NCBI GenBank assembly: GCA_002293665.1
Contig: DBDQ01000131.1
Span: 1,982-7,786 of the forward strand
Reading direction: 5' to 3'
From: Alistipes sp. UBA928
Lineage (GTDB): Bacteria; Bacteroidota; Bacteroidia; Bacteroidales; Rikenellaceae
Length of the DNA: 5,805 bases
The position numbers and the translations under genes are program-made. Positions 5,621 through 5,805 of the stretch are shown here, piece after piece. The notes below the pieces were generated by a model. It was not told the origin of the DNA. It searched no databases and saw nothing but the letters and a program-made list of their open reading frames with translations. Position 1 is the stretch's first letter. The number at the start of each line of letters is the position of its first letter.

Positions 5621-5805
5621 TACATGGCGCCCCAGGTGAAGCCGGCGCCGAAGGCGGAGATTATGAGATTGTCGCCGCGGTTGAACCTGCTCTTGAAGTC
5701 CCACAGCACGAGTGGGATGGATGTGCCGGCGGTGTTGCCGAACTTTTCGATGTTGACCAGTATCTTGCTGTCGTCGAGGCCCATTCGGTGGCCCGTGGCG
5801 GCGAG
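5602..5805 (-). CDS. fabH: 3-oxoacyl-ACP synthase III (FabH-type), C-terminal 67 residues
   Basis: This is the 3' end of a ketoacyl-ACP synthase III, the thiolase-fold enzyme that condenses acyl-CoA with malonyl-ACP to start fatty-acid synthesis. The frame is open from the right edge to the TGA at 5604-5602. Visible marks are NIEKFGNTAGTSIP, containing the catalytic Asn (codon at 5734-5736, equivalent to E. coli N274), then a RGDNLIISAFGAGFTWGA segment and the terminal YYKWGI, which fit the family C-terminus. The catalytic Cys and His lie upstream, outside the window. ATG codons inside the fragment are internal. A KAS III of a specialised pathway such as an aryl polyene cluster cannot be excluded from this piece. 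The gene converges on pepT with a 19-bp tail-to-tail overlap and no terminator between them. Confidence 0.88.
   Translation of the reverse strand, partial: LAATGHRMGLDDSKILVNIEKFGNTAGTSIPLVLWDFKSRFNRGDNLIISAFGAGFTWGAMYYKWGI

Overview
The window reads as a GC-rich piece of a Bacteroidota chromosome. It is probably Bacteroidales, with an Alistipes/Rikenellaceae-like member as my best guess. The reasons are: (i) two TAnnTTTG boxes, the Bacteroidota-type -7 promoter element, sit directly before the two divergent start codons; (ii) Shine-Dalgarno sequences are mostly absent; (iii) the cmk-ispH pairing and the sequence style of the Lnt, LysE, IspH and FabH proteins look Bacteroidales-like. The phylum call is fairly firm; the genus is inference.

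Layout. Positions 1-1230 (minus strand) hold the first 410 codons of lnt, apolipoprotein N-acyltransferase, with the catalytic Glu-Lys-Cys set visible; its C-terminus lies beyond position 1. A 45-bp divergent intergenic region (1231-1275) follows and is almost mirror-symmetric. From 1276 to 5620 five plus-strand genes form a tight run: a LysE/RhtB-type exporter (1276-1917), cmk (1914-2615), ispH (2605-3504), an FkbM-type methyltransferase (3543-4439) and pepT (4436-5620). Junctions are a 4-bp overlap, an 11-bp overlap, a 38-bp gap and a 4-bp overlap, so one transcript from the 1263-1270 box is likely. At the right edge the last 67 codons of a fabH-type ketoacyl-ACP synthase III (5602-5805, minus) converge on pepT and overlap it by 19 bp.

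Function. The genes are mainly housekeeping: lipoprotein maturation, CMP/dCMP phosphorylation, the last step of MEP isoprenoid synthesis, tripeptide trimming and fatty-acid initiation. The two genes of unassigned substrate are the LysE-family exporter and the FkbM methyltransferase. The run shares no single pathway; co-transcription of growth-related genes is the simplest reading.

No tRNA, rRNA, CRISPR array, insertion sequence, phage gene or convincing intrinsic terminator was seen. No gene-free stretch exceeds 45 bp. I found no clear evidence of a new multi-gene system. The most unusual item is the compact symmetric bipromoter that appears to give leaderless, or nearly leaderless, transcripts in both directions.
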